DNA of 9,840 nucleotides, taken from SAR116 cluster bacterium. Its GTDB lineage: Bacteria > Pseudomonadota > Alphaproteobacteria > Puniceispirillales > Puniceispirillaceae. The stretch covers positions 17,121-26,960 of the forward strand of contig PADU01000013.1 of assembly GCA_002700485.1 (NCBI GenBank). The letters are read 5' to 3'. The notes under the pieces were generated by a model. That model was given only the letters and a program-made list of their open reading frames with translations, did no database searches and was not told the DNA's origin. Positions 8,012 to 9,840 of this stretch are shown here, one piece after another (the stretch's first letter is position 1; each line of letters opens with the position of its first letter). The translations under genes and the position numbers were made by a program.

Positions 8012-8088
8012 ACGGTACTTCCTATTTTTAGTATAACGCTCTATTTTGCACACAACACGACAGTAGAATAATTTGGGGAGTCCAAACC

Positions 8089-9402
8089 ATGCCTTTCGAT
8101 GTGAATTCTCTTGAGCATCACTGGATGCCGTTTTCGGGTAACCGTGATTTCAAAACAAATCCGCGTCTGGTTGTGAAATCAGAAGGCATGTATTGCTGGG
8201 ACTATAAAGGCGGTCAGCTAATTGATGGTTCATCGGGTCTATTCTGCACACCAGCTGGCCATGGACGGCGCGAAATTGCGGAAGCTGTATATAAACAGAT
8301 GATTGAAAATGATTACACACCACATTTCCAATTAGGTCACCCAGGTTCGTTTGAATTGGCATCGCGAGTTGCACGCATTCTTCCCGACCCACTTAATCAT
8401 GTCTTTTTTGTAAATTCGGGGTCCGAGTCTGTTGAGACGGCTTTGAAAATTGTCATGGCTTATCACAGAGCTAATGGTCAGTCCCAACGTCTTCGTTTTG
8501 TCAGCCGAGAACGTGCCTACCATGGCGTGAATATGGGTGGTGTATCATTGGCCGGCATGGTAAAAAACAGGGAAACCTTTCCAGTAACCCTTCCCAATGT
8601 TGTGACAATGCGTCACACACACACACCTGAGCAGAGCTTCACAAAAGGGCAACCTGCAACTGGAGCTGAAATAGCAGAAGATTTAACAAGGATTTGTGAG
8701 ACCTATGGCGGCTCCACAATAGCTGCTGTTTTTGTTGAGCCTATTGCTGGCTCAACCGGAACATTAGTCCCACCACAAGGCTATCTGCAGCGTCTGCGCG
8801 AAATCTGCGATGAACATGGTATCCTGCTTGTATTTGACGAAGTGATTACCGGTTTTGGCCGCACGGGCAAAGCCTTTGCTTCTCAGAGCTATGGTGTCAC
8901 ACCCGATATCATTACGATGGCTAAAGCTCTGACCAATGGGGCAATTCCTATGGGTGCAGTTGCCGTGAAAGATGAAATTTATGACACAGTTACAAATGCG
9001 TCTCCAGAAAATGCGATTGAGTTTTTTCATGGCTATACCTATTCTGCCCACCCCGCTGCATGCGCAGCAGGCATTGCCACACAGAAAATTTATGAGGAAG
9101 AAGGACTTTTTGACAGGGCAGCAGATATGTCTGCTTATTTCATCGATGCAGTCTGGTCTCTGAAAGACCATCCTTTGGTGGCTGACCTGCGTGCCTATGG
9201 CATGATGGCAGGGGTTGAACTTCATCACGATGGAGTGCCGGGCCGGCGTGGCACGCAGATGCAAAAAGATATGTTCTGGAACGGACTGCATGTGAAGTTC
9301 ACTGGCGATAACGCTATTCTTGCACCTGCCTTTGTCGCTGAGAGATCACATATTGATGAAATTATTGATAAATTTCTTAAGACACTTGACCAGCATAAAT
9401 AA
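8089..9402 (+). CDS. tpa: Class III omega-aminotransferase, probable taurine:pyruvate aminotransferase
   Basis: This is a PLP enzyme of fold type I, class III, 437 residues long. By context it should transfer the taurine amino group to pyruvate, giving sulfoacetaldehyde for Xsc and alanine. The N-terminus (LEHHWMPFSGNRDF, 8-21) closely resembles beta-alanine/omega-amino acid:pyruvate aminotransferases. The phosphate-binding loop NSGSES is at 109-114 and the ring-stacking region AYHG at 143-146. The PLP-pyridine aspartate is Asp250 in VFDEVITGFGR, and the Schiff-base lysine is Lys279 in MAKALTNGAIPMG. HGYTYSAHPAACAAG at 314-328 is the usual class III segment. The carboxylate-binding 'flipping' arginine of omega-transaminases appears to be Lys403 (HVKFTGD). 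A strong GGGGAG with an 8-base spacer supports the ATG. It is divergent from xsc-pta and followed by a tauA-like start. The sequence alone also fits a beta-alanine or hypotaurine aminotransferase; the taurine call is contextual. Confidence 0.8.
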   Translation: MPFDVNSLEHHWMPFSGNRDFKTNPRLVVKSEGMYCWDYKGGQLIDGSSGLFCTPAGHGRREIAEAVYKQMIENDYTPHFQLGHPGSFELASRVARILPDPLNHVFFVNSGSESVETALKIVMAYHRANGQSQRLRFVSRERAYHGVNMGGVSLAGMVKNRETFPVTLPNVVTMRHTHTPEQSFTKGQPATGAEIAEDLTRICETYGGSTIAAVFVEPIAGSTGTLVPPQGYLQRLREICDEHGILLVFDEVITGFGRTGKAFASQSYGVTPDIITMAKALTNGAIPMGAVAVKDEIYDTVTNASPENAIEFFHGYTYSAHPAACAAGIATQKIYEEEGLFDRAADMSAYFIDAVWSLKDHPLVADLRAYGMMAGVELHHDGVPGRRGTQMQKDMFWNGLHVKFTGDNAILAPAFVAERSHIDEIIDKFLKTLDQHK

Positions 9403-9441
9403 AAATGGGCGGTCTCTTTTTTGCACTATGTAACAGAGAAG

Positions 9442-9480
9442 TCAGCCTGCATAGCTTGTGTCTGATTTAATTCAGGCTGA
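9442..9480. repeat. Inverted repeat with 8-base arms
   Basis: TCAGCCTG and CAGGCTGA pair perfectly across a 23-base loop, 39 bases after the aminotransferase stop. No T-tract follows, so it is not a canonical intrinsic terminator. It could be an mRNA-stabilising hairpin that sets different expression of the upstream and downstream genes. Confidence 0.4.
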
Positions 9481-9487
9481 ACAGCTC

Positions 9488-9506
9488 GCATGGCATACTT
9501 CCATGC
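9488..9506. repeat. Hairpin with 6-base arms
   Basis: GCATGG and CCATGC pair perfectly around a 7-base loop; an overlapping GGCAT/ATGCC pairing is also possible. It follows the 9442-9480 repeat by seven bases, so the two could form tandem stem-loops in the transcript. The sequence after it is mixed rather than T-rich. Confidence 0.4.
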
Positions 9507-9543
9507 CTTCTAAAAAGTCAGATTACCTTTGGTGTTAATGGGG

Positions 9544-9568
9544 TGATATGATACGTTCGGCGATATCA
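9544..9568. promoter_or_regulatory. TGATAT/ATATCA dyad upstream of the tauA-like start
   Basis: Six-base arms are separated by 13 bases, centred about 85 bases before the tauA-like ATG. The spacing suits a dimeric regulator, but arms this short are weak evidence. No good promoter hexamers could be fixed around it. Confidence 0.2.
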
Positions 9569-9639
9569 TGGATTGTAAAACGCCATCAGGAAAACAGGGC
9601 GATTACATTACACTGCAAATAACTTTAAGGGAGAACGTG

Positions 9640-9681
9640 ATGAAATCTTTTATTTCAAGGACTGTGGCAGCTGCCTTTGCA
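9640..9681 (+). pseudogene. tauA: 5' end of a tauA-like substrate-binding protein gene, interrupted by an inverted junction
   Basis: A strong AAGGGAG lies six bases before the ATG at 9640. The first 14 codons read MKSFISRTVAAAFA: Lys and Arg, then a small hydrophobic run, as expected at the start of a Sec signal peptide for a periplasmic binding protein. After about 9681 the frame runs into proline- and serine-rich sequence that is the antisense of another gene segment, and it stops at 9754-9756. The gene is therefore broken here after its signal-peptide start. The expected intact product would be the periplasmic taurine-binding component of an ABC importer, in keeping with the aminotransferase gene just upstream. 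The family is assigned from the inverted fragment next door, not from these 14 codons. Confidence 0.6.
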
Positions 9682-9840
9682 GAAGCACCGCCAAAGATAC
9701 ACGCCATATCAACAGAACCGTCAGCAAGTGATACAGCACCGTCGGCAGGCGCTTGATCAACTATTGTCCTTGTTGAAATGTCAACATTTAGCGCAGCCAT
9801 CTGTTTGCGAAATGAGAAGTCGGCCATTGTGTTCAATGGC
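9682..9840 (-). pseudogene. tauA: Internal segment of a tauA-like binding protein, inverted and open to the window end
   Basis: Read leftwards from the window edge this strand is open and gives PLNTMADFSFRKQMAALNVD, then IVDQAPADGAVSLADGSVD, then MACIFGG. This resembles the second-lobe region of taurine/sulfonate ABC binding proteins (SsuA/NMT1-like fold): an entry segment PxNT, a helix followed by 'LGVD', then 'APADGAAALxxGxVDMACxxGG'. It has no start of its own; the apparent TTG at 9836 is only an internal codon and the frame is open beyond it. After the GG pair (9687-9692) the frame runs into the antisense of the signal-peptide start. So a mid-protein piece faces the 5' end of what is probably the same gene. 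The family call is from memory; other NMT1-like binding proteins remain possible. Confidence 0.6.

Larger units (their letters stand above)
7770..8088. promoter_or_regulatory. Divergent control region between xsc-pta and the taurine aminotransferase gene
   Basis: This AT-rich 319-base gap must carry outward promoters for both halves of the taurine pathway. It contains a perfect palindrome (7824-7839), a looser dyad (7989-8011) and a short TCAG/CTGA dyad around 7945. A weak leftward promoter could be TTTACA, 18 bases, then CATATC, ending about 30 bases before the xsc ATG. For the rightward gene, TATAAC (8032-8037) and TAGAAT (8064-8069) resemble -10 boxes, but neither has a good -35 at the right spacing. 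The Shine-Dalgarno GGGGAG (8075-8080) lies 8 bases before the rightward ATG. No regulator gene or other coding sequence is seen here. Confidence 0.6.
9403..9639. other. Hairpin-rich spacer between the aminotransferase and tauA-like genes
   Basis: These 237 bases hold no convincing gene. Just after the stop codon an A5 run and a T6 run flank an 11-base segment, a poor terminator at best. Two clear inverted repeats and a TGATAT/ATATCA dyad follow (listed separately). An in-frame ATG at 9568 precedes the tauA-like start, but it has no ribosome binding site and gives no signal-peptide-like extension, so it is not used. Confidence 0.5.

Noticed and set aside
8614..8626. Short CA dinucleotide run inside the aminotransferase gene
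   Set aside because: It encodes part of RHTHTP in frame, and the conserved segments on both sides are intact, so it is neither a frameshift nor a notable repeat array.
8764..9291. 175-residue leftward reading frame inside the aminotransferase gene
   Set aside because: It is fully antisense to a well-conserved gene, has no recognisable domain and is cysteine/histidine-rich in the manner of shadow frames.
9405..9422. A5...T6 pairing right after the aminotransferase stop as an intrinsic terminator
   Set aside because: The stem would be only A-T pairs around an 11-base loop with no GC-rich core, too weak to call.
9568..9756. 62-residue rightward reading frame starting at 9568
   Set aside because: The ATG at 9640 has the strong ribosome site and signal-peptide-like start. 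The upstream part looks non-coding and the tail is antisense of another gene fragment.
1..9840. CRISPR arrays, tRNA or rRNA genes, insertion sequences, phage genes
   Set aside because: I saw no regularly spaced repeats, no cloverleaf-like or rRNA sequence, no transposase motif and no phage protein; conserved metabolic genes fill nearly the whole window.

Overview
This window looks like a chromosomal stretch from a marine alphaproteobacterium of moderate GC content, perhaps of the SAR116 (Puniceispirillum) type. That rests on three things: homoserine dehydrogenase directly upstream of recJ (an alphaproteobacterial neighbourhood), a complete taurine desulfonation set, and a large FAD/folate demethylating dehydrogenase of the kind common in marine methylamine and osmolyte users. 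The taxonomic guess comes from gene content and my memory of families, not from any search.

Layout. Bases 1-2304 read leftwards: the 5' end of recJ at the window edge, hom (homoserine dehydrogenase), and a YgeA-type aspartate/glutamate racemase. After a 216-base divergent gap, 2521-5028 on the + strand encodes an 835-residue dimethylglycine/sarcosine dehydrogenase-like protein (FAD oxidoreductase fused to a GcvT-type folate domain). It ends two bases from pta, which is convergent. pta and xsc form a leftward pair (5031-7769). A 319-base divergent intergenic region with a perfect 7-2-7 palindrome separates xsc from a rightward class III aminotransferase (8089-9402), called taurine:pyruvate aminotransferase mainly from context. 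A hairpin-rich spacer follows, then the start of a taurine/sulfonate ABC-transporter binding protein (tauA-like).

How the genes work together. The aminotransferase turns taurine plus pyruvate into sulfoacetaldehyde plus alanine. Xsc splits sulfoacetaldehyde with phosphate into sulfite and acetyl phosphate. Pta converts acetyl phosphate to acetyl-CoA. The binding protein would capture the substrate outside the cell. No tauR-like regulator, sulfite exporter or alanine dehydrogenase is in view. The demethylating dehydrogenase may feed this pathway from N-methylated amines, but that is inference.

The most striking anomaly is at the right edge. The tauA-like gene starts normally on the + strand (strong ribosome binding site, about 14 codons of signal-peptide-like sequence). 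The sequence then switches to an internal part of what looks like the same gene on the opposite strand, running to the window end. This is an inverted junction inside the gene: either a real rearrangement or, quite possibly, an amplification or assembly chimera. I see no clear sign of a wholly new system. The remaining leads are regulatory palindromes, a substituted substrate-binding residue in the aminotransferase, and suggestive gene neighbourhoods.
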